NCBI RefSeq assembly: GCF_000285535.1
Contig: NZ_HE610986.1
Coordinates: 167,853 to 231,852, forward strand
Source: Bacillus timonensis
GTDB lineage: Bacteria > Bacillota > Bacilli > Bacillales > Bacillaceae_L
Direction of reading: 5' to 3'
Length of the DNA stretch: 64,000 bases
Positions 25,929 to 35,485 of the stretch are shown here, one piece after another. The notes beneath the pieces were generated by a model that searched no databases, was not told the origin of the DNA, and saw only the letters and a list, made by a program, of their open reading frames with translations. Numbering within the stretch: position 1 is the first letter of the stretch; the number at the start of each line of letters is the position of its first letter. The translations under genes were made by a program, and so were the position numbers.

Positions 25929-27172
25929 ATGATGGAACGTAACATAAATTATTCAGAGTTAGAATACATTTGCAGCCTTATGTATGAAACATATCGTATA
26001 CCTATTCAAATTATTGATGAGAACAGTGGTGTTCTGTTTAATCTTCCTTCTGCTATGGTTCAAAATCCCATTTTCAATAACCATCTAGAAGTCTACAACC
26101 TACTTAATAAATCCATACAAGTACCTAATTTTCCAATTTTCACATCTACTAATTTTCTTGAGAATTACTTTAGTATTCAACTTGTGGCAGAAGCTAGTAA
26201 GAAATACATCATCATTGTCGGCCCATCCCTGCAATCAATTGTTACAGAAGATACTATTCAGAGTATTAAACAAGATTTAAATCTATTTATAAATAGCAGC
26301 AAGCTTTTGTCTTATTATAAATCTTTACCTGTTGTCCCTAAAAAAAGATTAATACATGCTAGTATTCACTTTATCTACGTATTAACGTACGAAAAATTGG
26401 ATGAAGACGAGATAGTCGAAAAAAATCATTCATTTGTTTCTACACCGATTTCAATAAAAAGTGAACAAATTACTTTACTTGAACGTCGCAAAAATATCTT
26501 ATTTCATCATAATCTTTCCTATGAGAAAAGGTTATTCCAAGCAGTAAAAGATGGGAGAAAGGATGAGGTCGTAAAAATATTGAACCTTCCCCCTGCAGAG
26601 GGAGAATATGGGGTATTATCTAAAAAAGTATCATTCGAAACCAAAAAAACTTAACCATTGCTGGGATTACTCTCGCTACTAGAGCATCTATAGAAGGCGG
26701 ATTAGATTCAGAGATTGCCTTCACCCTTAGTGATCTTTTCATTCAAACTCTTGAAGAATTGACAGATGTAACAGAGATACTGCAACTTTTCCAAAATGCG
26801 ATAGCAACGTTTGCAGAACGAGTTAGCCAGGTAAGGGTCCAATATTACTCCAAAACAGTTGCGTCATGTCATCATTATATTTTAAAGCATCTATATCAAG
26901 AGTTAACATTATCTCATCTTGCAAAAGAAGTGAACATCAATCCTAGTTATTTATCCTTCCTATTTAAAAAGGAGGTTGGTATTCCGGTAAGCACTTTTAT
27001 TCAACAAGAAAAAATTGAAGAAGCTAAAAATTTATTAACCTTGACAGACTATTCGATTACAGAAATATATACTTCGCTTAACTTTACAGATCAGAGCTAT
27101 TTTACAAAAGTCTTTAAAAGATTTACTGGAATTACTCCTTTAGAATATCGAAATAGAAACACACTTTCATAA
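25929..27172 (+). pseudogene. AraC-family regulator, frameshifted
   Basis: The first part (241 codons) encodes an N-terminal sensor region, MERNINYSELEYICSLMYETYR onward. After an A6 run at 26622-26627 the frame is lost. The other frame then continues the protein: SIIRNQKNLTIAGITLATRASIEGGLDS, and on to a double HTH domain (YLYQELTLSHLAKEVNINPSYLSFLFKK and SITEIYTSLNFTDQSYFTKVFKR). One added A would restore 414 codons. It lies divergent from the GH3 gene as its likely activator. It may be a true pseudogene, a slippage site, or a sequencing error in a homopolymer. Confidence 0.8.
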
Positions 27173-27198
27173 ATTTTAGGATTTATGTTGCAACCTCT

Positions 27199-27248
27199 TA
27201 AAAAATAAAAAGCCCCATAAATGTTAGATTGATATCCAACATTTATGG
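27199..27248 (-). terminator. Terminator of the FMN reductase gene
   Basis: An 11-bp stem CCATAAATGTT/AACATTTATGG is followed on the minus strand by GGGGCTTTTTATTTTTT. The plus-strand AraC gene also ends here. Confidence 0.85.
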
Positions 27249-27278
27249 AGTTCATGCTGTAGATGATTTTTAGTGTTT

Positions 27279-27875
27279 TTATCGAACAGTTTTTAATGCC
27301 TTAGCCCAAGACTCCACTTGGCTTAACATTAATTTCACATTATCAAGGTGTAAATCTTGTGGTTTGAAATCAGTACCATTTTCAAAATCAGTAAATAATG
27401 ATAAGGTAGGATGTGTTCGAACATCTGCTATCATTAATTCTCCGCAAACTCCACGTACATGTTCTGCTGCACGTGCACCACCAGTAGAACCATAGCTAAC
27501 AATTCCAGCTGATTTGTTATTCCAAGCCTCACGTGCTAAGTCAAATGCATTCTTTAGCGCGCCTGTCATGCTATGATTGTACTCTTGTACAATAAAGACA
27601 AACCCGTCAAGACTCGCTAGCTTCTCATTCCATTTCGCAATTCCCGGTGCATCTGCTACACCTAAAAATGGCAAATCATAATCCTTAATATCCACAATCT
27701 CATAATTTGCATTTCCATGTTGGTCAGCAATCCCTTTTACCCATTCACCAACCTGTGGACTCACGCGTCCCTCACGAGTGCTTCCTAAAATAATCCCAAT
27801 GTTTAACTTTTCTTCTGTCAATTTAGGTTCCTCCGTTGCTTTATTTTTCCCAAACAATTTGTCTAAAAAGCCCAT
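27279..27875 (-). CDS. NADPH-dependent FMN reductase family protein
   Basis: A flavodoxin-fold oxidoreductase of about 198 aa that uses FMN with NAD(P)H to reduce quinones, azo compounds or similar. The FMN phosphate loop is GIILGSTREGRVSP. Further binding parts are VFIVQEYNHSMTGALKNAFD and VSYGSTGGARAAEHVR, as in azoreductase/chromate-reductase relatives. An N-terminal extension (MGFLDKLFGKNKATEEPKL) precedes the fold and may be a membrane-binding amphipathic helix. The ATG start has GGTGG eight bases upstream. Single gene. Confidence 0.87.
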   Translation of the reverse strand: MGFLDKLFGKNKATEEPKLTEEKLNIGIILGSTREGRVSPQVGEWVKGIADQHGNANYEIVDIKDYDLPFLGVADAPGIAKWNEKLASLDGFVFIVQEYNHSMTGALKNAFDLAREAWNNKSAGIVSYGSTGGARAAEHVRGVCGELMIADVRTHPTLSLFTDFENGTDFKPQDLHLDNVKLMLSQVESWAKALKTVR

Positions 27876-27955
27876 CCGTAACACCACCTATGTAAGTAAG
27901 AAAAGCATTACAATTATAATTTCCCAATATCGAAAATACATTATTCAAATAACTT

Positions 27956-28705
27956 TTATGTCGGGTTAAGAATTCGTTGTAAAAACTGTTTCGTCCTCTC
28001 TTCTTTAGGATTTTTCAATACTTCGTCAGGGTTACCCTGCTCGACGATATACCCCCCATCCATAAAAAGAACCTTATCAGAAATTTCACCTGCAAATTGG
28101 ATTTCATGGGTGACAATGATCATCGTCCAGTTTTCATGAGCCAAATCCTTCATGACCTTTAACACCTCTCCGATTAATTCAGGATCTAATGCGGAGGTTG
28201 GCTCATCAAATAAGAGCAATTCTGGCTTCAGCGCTAACGCTCTAGCAATTCCCACCCGCTGCTGCTGCCCGCCTGAAAGTTGGTGGGGATATAAATCCAT
28301 TTTCTCCTTCAAACCGACCTTTTCTAGTAATTCTTCCGCTTCTGTCCTTGCCTCGCTTTTCTTTCGTTTTTGAACAATGACTGGACCTTCCATCACATTT
28401 TGCAAGGCTGTTTTATGTGGAAAAAGGTTATACGATTGAAAAACCATCCCTGATTTTCTACTTAACCGAATTAAGTCCTGTTTACTCATTTTTTCAGTAA
28501 AGTTAAGGGAAAAACCATTTTCAAACTGGAAGATTCCTTTATCTGGTTGTTCTAGTCCATTAAAACACCGAAGCATTGTTGTTTTTCCTGAGCCAGACGG
28601 TCCAATAATGGATACGACCTCTCCTTTTCCTACGTCGATATCGATATTTTTTAACACTTCATTTTCACCAAACGATTTCGCCAAACCCCTTACTGATAAA
28701 AACAT
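27956..28705 (-). CDS. tcyC: Amino-acid ABC transporter ATP-binding protein (cystine type)
   Basis: A 249-aa ATPase of the polar amino-acid uptake family. Walker A GPSGSGKTT, Q loop in VFQSYNLFPHKT, signature LSGGQQQR, Walker B LLLFDEPTSALDPE and H-loop THE are all intact. It is the last gene of a three-gene uptake operon: binding protein, permease, ATPase. The layout and the binding-protein sequence are closest to cystine systems (TcyABC), but substrate is inferred. GAGGTGAG before ATG. Confidence 0.88.
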   Translation of the reverse strand: MFLSVRGLAKSFGENEVLKNIDIDVGKGEVVSIIGPSGSGKTTMLRCFNGLEQPDKGIFQFENGFSLNFTEKMSKQDLIRLSRKSGMVFQSYNLFPHKTALQNVMEGPVIVQKRKKSEARTEAEELLEKVGLKEKMDLYPHQLSGGQQQRVGIARALALKPELLLFDEPTSALDPELIGEVLKVMKDLAHENWTMIIVTHEIQFAGEISDKVLFMDGGYIVEQGNPDEVLKNPKEERTKQFLQRILNPT

Positions 28706-28717
28706 ACCCTCACCTCT

Positions 28718-29431
28718 TTACCTTGCAACATAGCGGTTTAATCTCCGTTCCAATATCTCTTGTACAAGTGATAGTAGAAAACAAATCACCCAATAAACCA
28801 GTGCAGCTTCTATATATAATAAAAGGAAATCATATGTCCTTGCAGCAATTTCCTGTGCCTTACGGAATAATTCAGCGACCAAAACCAAGGAAGCAAGGGA
28901 TGTATCCTTAACAAGGCTAATAAATGAATTGGACAATGGAGGAACGGATACTCTTGCTGCTTGTGGAAGAATAATCCGCCTCAGTGCTGTCCATCTTGTC
29001 ATTCCAATGGTAAAGGCGGCTTCCCATTGTCCCTTTGGAATGGACAAAATAGAAGCACGAATGATTTCAGATGCGTAGGCGCCAACATTTAAAATAAAAG
29101 CAATCGCTGCACTTGGGAAAGGGTCAATATTGATTCCGATATTGGGTAGTCCGTAAAATATAATAAATAATTGCACAAGCAATGGCGTTCCGCGAATCGC
29201 TGATACATAGATTATGGCTGGAGCCTGGATGAGTTTTGATTTTGACAATCGCATCATCGCTGTGAGCAATGCGAGTATAAGTCCGCCGATAAAAGAAATA
29301 AGTGTCAATGGAATCGTATATTGAATCGCTCCTGAAAGCATGGGAGAAAGGGAGTTTTTAAATAACTCCCATCCCTCCATATTAGCAGTAATCATGAAAA
29401 TGACGCTATTTAGTAGAAACATCTTCACCAA
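28718..29431 (-). CDS. tcyB: Amino-acid ABC transporter permease (cystine type)
   Basis: A 237-aa inner-membrane permease with about five helices. The conserved EAA loop is [25 protein letters not shown], the contact point for the ATPase; the N-terminal [17 protein letters not shown] matches the HisM/GlnP subfamily. Its 5' end overlaps the binding-protein gene by up to 26 bases. The start is uncertain: GTG, the ATG three codons on, or the ATG of MEGWELF (which matches usual permease starts) have no clear binding site, which fits translational coupling. Confidence 0.86.
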   Translation of the reverse strand: MVKMFLLNSVIFMITANMEGWELFKNSLSPMLSGAIQYTIPLTLISFIGGLILALLTAMMRLSKSKLIQAPAIIYVSAIRGTPLLVQLFIIFYGLPNIGINIDPFPSAAIAFILNVGAYASEIIRASILSIPKGQWEAAFTIGMTRWTALRRIILPQAARVSVPPLSNSFISLVKDTSLASLVLVAELFRKAQEIAARTYDFLLLYIEAALVYWVICFLLSLVQEILERRLNRYVAR

Positions 29432-30236
29432 ACCATTCTTGTGAGATTTTTGCTAACGTCCCGTCTTCTTTCATAGCCGCTAATTGTTCATTAATGGCTG
29501 CAACCAATTCATCATTTCCTTTATTAAACGTAAAAGCCATCTCTGAAACATCGTCTGAACTAGCTGCAATTTTAATGCTCTTATCACCTTGCGACTTTAT
29601 ATAATCAAGAACAGCGAGTTTATCATTAACTGTAGCTTCAGCACGTCCTTGCTTAATCAATTCAATGGACTGTGCAAGCCCTTCTACACCTACAATTTCA
29701 GCACCATTTTTCTCGGCGATAGCACCGTAATTACTCGTCAACGATTGTGCTGCTTTCCTTCCTTTTAAATCCTCAAATGATGCAATATCATTATTATCCT
29801 TTGGAACGACAAGAACAGCAGAAGAATAGGTATACGGTTCCGAGAAATCATAATTGGCTTGTCGATCTTCATTAATGCCGACTTGGTTTGCGATTAAATC
29901 AAAACGCTTTGAATTTAGTCCAGCAAACATAGAATCCCATTGTGTTTCCATAAATTCGACTTTAAGGTCCATACGCTTTGCAACTTCTTTTATCACTTCC
30001 ACGTCGTAGCCAGTTAAATCTCCAGCTTCATTGTGGAAAGTGTAAGGTGCATATGTTCCTTCTGTTCCCACAGTTAAAACGCCCTTTTCCTTGATGGCAT
30101 CAAATGACGAGCCAGTTTGTTCTATATCTTTATTTTCTTCCTTTCCTGCATTATTATCTTGATTATTTCCTCCGCATCCTGCTAGGATGAAAGCCATCGT
30201 AAGTAATAAAGAAATAAGAAAAACTTGTTTTTTCAT
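29406..30236 (-). CDS. tcyA: Amino-acid ABC transporter substrate-binding lipoprotein (cystine type)
   Basis: A 276-aa lipoprotein: signal [23 protein letters not shown] with the lipidated Cys at about residue 20, then the SBP family 3 fold. Key stretches are [51 protein letters not shown] and [10 protein letters not shown], which are strongly like cystine-binding FliY/TcyA proteins. The start has GGGGG upstream at good spacing; a longer frame upstream lacks one. First gene of the operon; no riboswitch or T-box was found in its short leader. Confidence 0.87.
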   Translation of the reverse strand: MKKQVFLISLLLTMAFILAGCGGNNQDNNAGKEENKDIEQTGSSFDAIKEKGVLTVGTEGTYAPYTFHNEAGDLTGYDVEVIKEVAKRMDLKVEFMETQWDSMFAGLNSKRFDLIANQVGINEDRQANYDFSEPYTYSSAVLVVPKDNNDIASFEDLKGRKAAQSLTSNYGAIAEKNGAEIVGVEGLAQSIELIKQGRAEATVNDKLAVLDYIKSQGDKSIKIAASSDDVSEMAFTFNKGNDELVAAINEQLAAMKEDGTLAKISQEWFGEDVSTK

Positions 30237-30326
30237 GATAAATGCCCCCTGTAAATGAATGCGTATTTTTTTCTTAGTAGTAGATTTTACAAGTTCACTC
30301 ATTCTCATTCACATGGTTTACGTCAT

Positions 30327-30357
30327 AAAAAAGAAGCCAGCAATATATTACTGGCTT
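30327..30357 (-). terminator. Terminator of the PucR-type regulator gene
   Basis: Stem AAGCCAG/CTGGCTT with CTTTTTT on the minus strand, about 35 bases after the stop codon. Confidence 0.8.
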
Positions 30358-30393
30358 GAGTACTTTTATTTTGTTTTTATACTTTCACATTTT

Positions 30394-32607
30394 TTACGAT
30401 AAATCGGTTGGTTCAAAATCAAAAAGACTGTACAATTTATAAGCCATTAAAAGCTCGAATCTTACTTCCGCATCATTTAGATCTACCTTTAATAACTCGG
30501 CGATGCGGTCAATTCGATATTCTAAGGTGCTTCGATGAATGTATAATGCATTTGAGGCTTCCCTTACATTTCCGTTATGGAGGAGGAAGACCTTCAATGT
30601 CCCGAAAAGATCAACATTATTTTTTTCGGAGTATTGTAGTAAAGCACCGAGGTTTTTCTTGATGTAGATTCGGGCTGATTGGATATCACTCGTGTTGCTA
30701 AGTATGGTATAAGCTCCAAGGTCATCATATACGGCATAGCCACCGTCCGGATTGCGGTTTGCAATGACGTTTTTGGCCTTTGAAGCTTTCATGAAACTAT
30801 CATAGTAGTCATCAAGTGTTGATGTACTCCCACCGATTCCAACATAGGCGGTAACCTTTTCTTTTTTTGTGGATTCCGCTAAGAGTTTATATATCCGGCT
30901 CCAAAAGTCTTTTTCGCTCGGTGTTTGAACAATGATGATAAATTCATCACCTTTACGACTGAAGATAATCCCCTTTAAATGAAAGGATAAATCAGACTTC
31001 ATTTGATCCCATACTCTTGATTTTTTTGATTCAATCGCCACTACATTATCTCCACCATCGTCCTCTATATAAAAGGAACCGACTACAACTGTATGAGGTT
31101 CGAGTATATTCCAATTTGTTAATGTGGCATATTGAATGATTTTTTCTGGATACTCAATCGTCTCCTCGAACAATTGATTAATAAATCCTTCTTGAATTTG
31201 TTCTTTTGTATCAAGAACGAGTTTTTGTTTGATAAATTCAATCGCATACACATTTAAGACATAGTCAATCGTTAAGCGAATAAGACGGTGCATTCTTTTC
31301 TGATATAAGCTAACAACCAAATATCCTAAAGCTTTATTTCCCTGTAAAATGGGCAGTACATGCAAGACTGTGTCATTTACTGTTAGTTGCATGTCTTCGG
31401 TACGAAGCTGTATGATTTCATTTTTCATCTTCATGATTTCACTTTGATAGTCAGTTTGAAGGTGCTTTTCTTCTCCTTTTACCTTTGATGTAATTGGATT
31501 CATAAATCGATCATACAAAAATACTGTACTATCAATCATAGGACTAATCGTATTTGTAATTTCGATTAAATCTGCACCTTTTACTGTCTTTGTAACTAAT
31601 TCCTGCTGATATTCTAGAATGGTCTCTAAACTTTTTTTACTTTCATATTCAAATTTATACAGCCTTGCATTTTCAATTTGCATGGACACGAAATCAGATA
31701 AAAATTTCAAAAATTCAAGGTCTTCCTCTGTAAAATTAGTCTCCCCACCTGTCGTAACATAGAGAACACCAATGGCTTTTAAATTTACCAATAACGGGAC
31801 TGTTAATTCCGTTCCTCCAGATGCTTCGACATAAGGAAAATAGGAATCTAGTGATTTGTTTGAGTTAATTTTTATTTTTATTGGATGTCCAACCAAACCA
31901 TACCATGGGGGATGGAGATCAAAGTATGTATTTTCTTCATCATATAAATAAACGCAAGCACCATTTGCTTTCGTTCCTTTACATGCTCGTTCAACAACCT
32001 TTTCGATGATGTAATCAATTGAAGAGTTTGGGAGGATATTTTCTTTAATCCACTCAATTCCCTTCATTTTTCTCTTTTGATTTTCCTTTTCACGGGCGAG
32101 GATAAGGGAGGATGCAACATCATGCCCGAACTCTGTAAATATTTGTTCTGCTTCTGTAATTAGTGGAACAAACTCATGAAAGCCAATTATGCAAAGACCA
32201 AAGCTTTCATTCAAGTTGTGTAAGGGGACTGTAAACCATGTTGAAAGATTTTCATTCTTTATCGCAGTATGAAAGGCGCAGTTCGTTTCTTCACGCTTGT
32301 CTTTCTGCCACCATATTGCGTTTTTCAGTAGTTTAGGAGAGCAGTCTCTAACATCTAAGTGGAGTGTTTGGTCGATTGTAAACTGATCTCCCTTCCAAAC
32401 TTTTGGGACAAGTCTCCCTTTTTCATAAAGGACAACCCCCACCAAATCACATGCATATTCCTTATAAAATCCTTCTAAGAGGTAATTTAACGTTTCTTCA
32501 ATTGTGTCAAAGGTAACAAGGTGGCGCGCCATCGTTCGTAAATGATTATCAATTTTTTTCATTAACTTCTCACGTTTTTGCGTTAATTCCAAAGAATCAC
32601 CACCCAT
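30394..32607 (-). CDS. GAF-domain regulator with PucR/CdaR-type C-terminal helix-turn-helix
   Basis: A large (up to 737 aa) cytoplasmic transcription factor. The N-terminal two thirds contain two GAF-like sensor regions (about residues 20-170 and 185-320). A linker and GGDEF-like-fold region follow (about 500-620). The C-terminus has the PucR HTH: LFGTLKVFLLHNGNVREASNALYIHRSTLEYRIDRIAELL. It is the last gene after the beta-oxidation cluster on the same strand, so it probably senses a CoA-ester or carboxylic acid and controls that cluster; this is inference from position. A TTG six codons in, behind GGTGGTGA, is an alternative start. Confidence 0.8.
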   Translation of the reverse strand: MGGDSLELTQKREKLMKKIDNHLRTMARHLVTFDTIEETLNYLLEGFYKEYACDLVGVVLYEKGRLVPKVWKGDQFTIDQTLHLDVRDCSPKLLKNAIWWQKDKREETNCAFHTAIKNENLSTWFTVPLHNLNESFGLCIIGFHEFVPLITEAEQIFTEFGHDVASSLILAREKENQKRKMKGIEWIKENILPNSSIDYIIEKVVERACKGTKANGACVYLYDEENTYFDLHPPWYGLVGHPIKIKINSNKSLDSYFPYVEASGGTELTVPLLVNLKAIGVLYVTTGGETNFTEEDLEFLKFLSDFVSMQIENARLYKFEYESKKSLETILEYQQELVTKTVKGADLIEITNTISPMIDSTVFLYDRFMNPITSKVKGEEKHLQTDYQSEIMKMKNEIIQLRTEDMQLTVNDTVLHVLPILQGNKALGYLVVSLYQKRMHRLIRLTIDYVLNVYAIEFIKQKLVLDTKEQIQEGFINQLFEETIEYPEKIIQYATLTNWNILEPHTVVVGSFYIEDDGGDNVVAIESKKSRVWDQMKSDLSFHLKGIIFSRKGDEFIIIVQTPSEKDFWSRIYKLLAESTKKEKVTAYVGIGGSTSTLDDYYDSFMKASKAKNVIANRNPDGGYAVYDDLGAYTILSNTSDIQSARIYIKKNLGALLQYSEKNNVDLFGTLKVFLLHNGNVREASNALYIHRSTLEYRIDRIAELLKVDLNDAEVRFELLMAYKLYSLFDFEPTDLS

Positions 32608-32682
32608 ATACTCTATTTTCTATATTAATTCCACTCAAGGCATTGAATTCCTTCCTTTAGTGGTAATTATGTATAGAAAGAC

Positions 32683-33807
32683 CTATTTAAGGATTTCTTT
32701 TGCAATGACAACTCGTTGAATTTGGTTTGTCCCTTCATAAATTTGCATGATTTTTGCATCTCTAAAATACTTCTCGACCGGGTAATCACGGATGAATCCA
32801 TAACCTCCAAAAATTTGTACGGCATCTGTTGCAACCTTCATCGCAGTATCAGATGCAAAGCATTTTGCAAAGGATGCATGTTTAATAGATGGAGTGCCGG
32901 ATTGAAATAAGTGAACAGCTTGATGAACAAGAAGCCTTGCTGCCTCTATATTCATGGCCATGTCTGCAAGCATGAATTGGATTGCTTGCAGATTTGAGAT
33001 TGGTTTACCAAACTGGATTCTATCCTTTGAATAAGCAAGCGCATCTTCATAGGCTGCTTGAGCAATCCCTACAGCCTGAGCTCCTACCATTGGTCTAGCA
33101 TTCATTAGCCCTTGTAAAAAAATTTTTAAACCGGCACCTTCCGCACCGATTCGGTTCGAAGCTGGGACGCAAACATCTTCGAAAATAACAGATGCTGTGT
33201 TTGAGGCACGTAACCCTAGCTTTTTCTCCTTTCCTCCAACCTGTAACCCTTCGGAATCTCTCTCAACAACGAAAGCTGTGAAACCACTGTCTTTTACATT
33301 CGCTAGCACAACAAAAAAATCAGCATAGCTCGCATTTGTAATAAAACATTTCTCCCCATTCAAAATATACTCATCGCCACTTCGTATGGCCGTTGTGTTT
33401 AATGAACTAACGTCACTGCCAGCGCCTGGTTCGGTAAGGGCAAACGAAGCTAGCTTTCCTTCTCTTGTAAGTTGGGTTAAATATTTTTTCTTAAGTTCTT
33501 CACTTCCACCTACCAGGATAGGATAGGAAGAAAGCGAATTTGCCTCCATACTTGTTGCAACACTCGCACATGCTTTTGCAATTTCTTCAACTATTAAAGC
33601 ATGGGAAAGCTTATCAATCCCTGGTCCGCCATATTCTTCTGGTATGGCTAGGTTTGATAACCCAACCTCATGGAGTCGTTTTATAATCTCCAGTGGGAAT
33701 GCTTCTTCTTCATCATATTGGCGTGCAAAAGGTGTAATTTCATTCCTTGCGATATCACGTGCAAAGCTTCTAATTGTTTGCTGTTCATCTGTTACGATAA
33801 AGCTCAC
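32683..33807 (-). CDS. Acyl-CoA dehydrogenase
   Basis: A 374-aa FAD enzyme that introduces the alpha-beta double bond in acyl-CoA, the first beta-oxidation step. Signatures: ALTEPGAGSDVSSL (FAD/substrate), KCFITNASYADFFVV, RIQFGKPISNLQAIQFMLADM, QIFGGYGFIRDYPVEKYFRDAKIMQIYEGTNQIQ with the catalytic Glu in YEGT. Length is that of short/medium-chain members. The GTG start of VSFIVTDEQQ has AGGG eight bases upstream. It is the last enzyme gene of the operon. Confidence 0.92.
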   Translation of the reverse strand: MSFIVTDEQQTIRSFARDIARNEITPFARQYDEEEAFPLEIIKRLHEVGLSNLAIPEEYGGPGIDKLSHALIVEEIAKACASVATSMEANSLSSYPILVGGSEELKKKYLTQLTREGKLASFALTEPGAGSDVSSLNTTAIRSGDEYILNGEKCFITNASYADFFVVLANVKDSGFTAFVVERDSEGLQVGGKEKKLGLRASNTASVIFEDVCVPASNRIGAEGAGLKIFLQGLMNARPMVGAQAVGIAQAAYEDALAYSKDRIQFGKPISNLQAIQFMLADMAMNIEAARLLVHQAVHLFQSGTPSIKHASFAKCFASDTAMKVATDAVQIFGGYGFIRDYPVEKYFRDAKIMQIYEGTNQIQRVVIAKEILK

Positions 33808-33838
33808 TTTTATCACCCTTTTATTCCATCTCTTTTTG

Positions 33839-35421
33839 CTATCGTAATTCGGCCTCCAACTTTTCTTTTAATTGATCCTGAAGTGATACTTTTCTAATTT
33901 TCCCGCTGGCTGTCATCGGAAACTCATCCATGATCAGTAATTTATCCGGGACTTTATAGTCAGCAACTTTCGGTCTTACGAACTCCATAAGTTCCTCGAC
34001 ACTTGGTGAAGTATTTGGCTTGATTTTTATGCAAGCACAAGAGATTTCTCCTAAAACCGTGTCAGGGAGTCCAACTATTGCCACTTCCATTACATCCGGG
34101 TGTGTATAGAAAACTTCTTCTATTTCTCTTGGGTAAATATTGTAGCCACCTCGAATGATCATTTCTTTTTTACGTCCAACGATTCTTAGGTTTCCTTGCA
34201 CGTCTAATGTGCCGAGGTCACCACTATAAAACCAACCATCGTCATCTAATGCTTCCCTCGTTTTTTCAGGCATATTGTAGTAGCCCTTCATGATCCCGAA
34301 ACCACGACAAGCTATTTCTCCAACCTCATTAAGACCTACATCCTCCTTAAATTCGTTAACAATTTTCACTTCGGCACCTGGTAGTACCTTCCCAACTGTT
34401 TCGGCACGAATTTGGTCGTCATCATCAAAAGCCGTCATTGTCAGGGTTGGGGATGTTTCGCTCAATCCATAGCAAACGACGATATCACAGCCCATATCAG
34501 TACGAATTCGCTTCACAATTTCAACTGGACATGGGGCCGCTGCGATAATACCAGTTCTTAGGGAAGACAGATCATAATTTTTGAACTCAGCATGATTAAG
34601 CTCTAAAATAAACATCGTTGGTACACCATGCTTAACTGTGATTTTTTCGTTTTGAGTCGTTTCCAATGCTTCCTTCGCATTATATTTTTCCGCCAAGACC
34701 ATCCGCGCACCAACCGCTACCGTACTTAAAATGCTCGGAACCATACCAAATACGTGAAATACAGGAACAGCTACATAAAAAACATCGTCCTCAGTACATC
34801 TCATCCCTTCAGCGGTAATGATGGCGGTGTTCACAAAATTACTATGGGTAAGCATTGCTCCTTTTGGCGCGCCTGTTGAACCAGAAGTATACAGAATACA
34901 GAATATATCATTTTCCGAATCGATTGTGACAGGGGAAAAAGGCTTGTCGTCAACTCTTTCAAGTAATTGTTCATAGCTCATATGGCCATCTTTCATGCAG
35001 CGAACCGTAACAAGTTTTTCTAAACTTGGCACTCGTTGGCTAGCTACAGAAAATTGTTCATAATGTTTTACTCCACCAAATTCTTCAGCAAAAAAGGCAA
35101 TCTTGCTTTCCGAATTACGTAAAATGTACTCAACTTCATCTTGTCGATAACGAGTATTGAAAGGAACAATTACTGCCCCGAGGTGGCTGGTTGCCATATA
35201 AATGACAACAAATTCATTCCAATTTGGTAGACATACCGCAATTTTATCTCCCTTTGTTATGCCAATCTCTTGTAGTGAGGCTGCTAGATTAAGAGACTTA
35301 TCCCATAATTCTTGATAGGACAGCCGTGTATAACCATCGTATGAAACTTCATGATGAGGATCCTTTTTGCAAACTTTTTCTAAAAGCTCCGAAACACTAT
35401 GTTTGCTTAATTTTTTTTCAT
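33839..35421 (-). CDS. Acyl-CoA ligase (AMP-forming) with frameshift after the start codon
   Basis: Activates a fatty or other carboxylic acid to its CoA ester. Motifs: P-loop LYTSGSTGAPKGAMLTH, YGLSETSPT, GDLGTLDVQGNLRIVGRKKEMIIRGG, and MTASGKIRK with the catalytic Lys. A good GGGGTG site precedes ATG plus eight A's; the frame stops at once. One more A gives MKKKLSKHSVSELLEK, then TRLSYQELWDKSLNLAASLQ, which runs straight into the intact frame, for 527 aa in all. As written, the next ATG in the intact frame is at 35197, which loses 75 residues. Either slippage at the A run, a real mutation or an error explains this. Lies between thiolase and acyl-CoA dehydrogenase. Confidence 0.85.
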
Positions 35422-35449
35422 ATAATTCACCCCAATAACTAAAATTTCC

Positions 35450-35483
35450 TTAATCAGTCAGGGCTGAAGCCCCGATTGATTAA
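35450..35483 (-). other. Stem-loop between thiolase and acyl-CoA ligase genes
   Basis: A 34-base near-perfect hairpin: TTAATCAGTC-GGGCT pairs with AGCCC-GATTGATTAA. No T run follows, so it is more likely an mRNA processing or stabilising element within the operon than a terminator. Confidence 0.55.
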
Positions 35484-35485
35484 AA

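Noticed and set aside
30237..30393. A riboswitch or T-box before the cystine-type ABC operon
   Set aside because: The leader is short and has no T-box or S-box sequence features.
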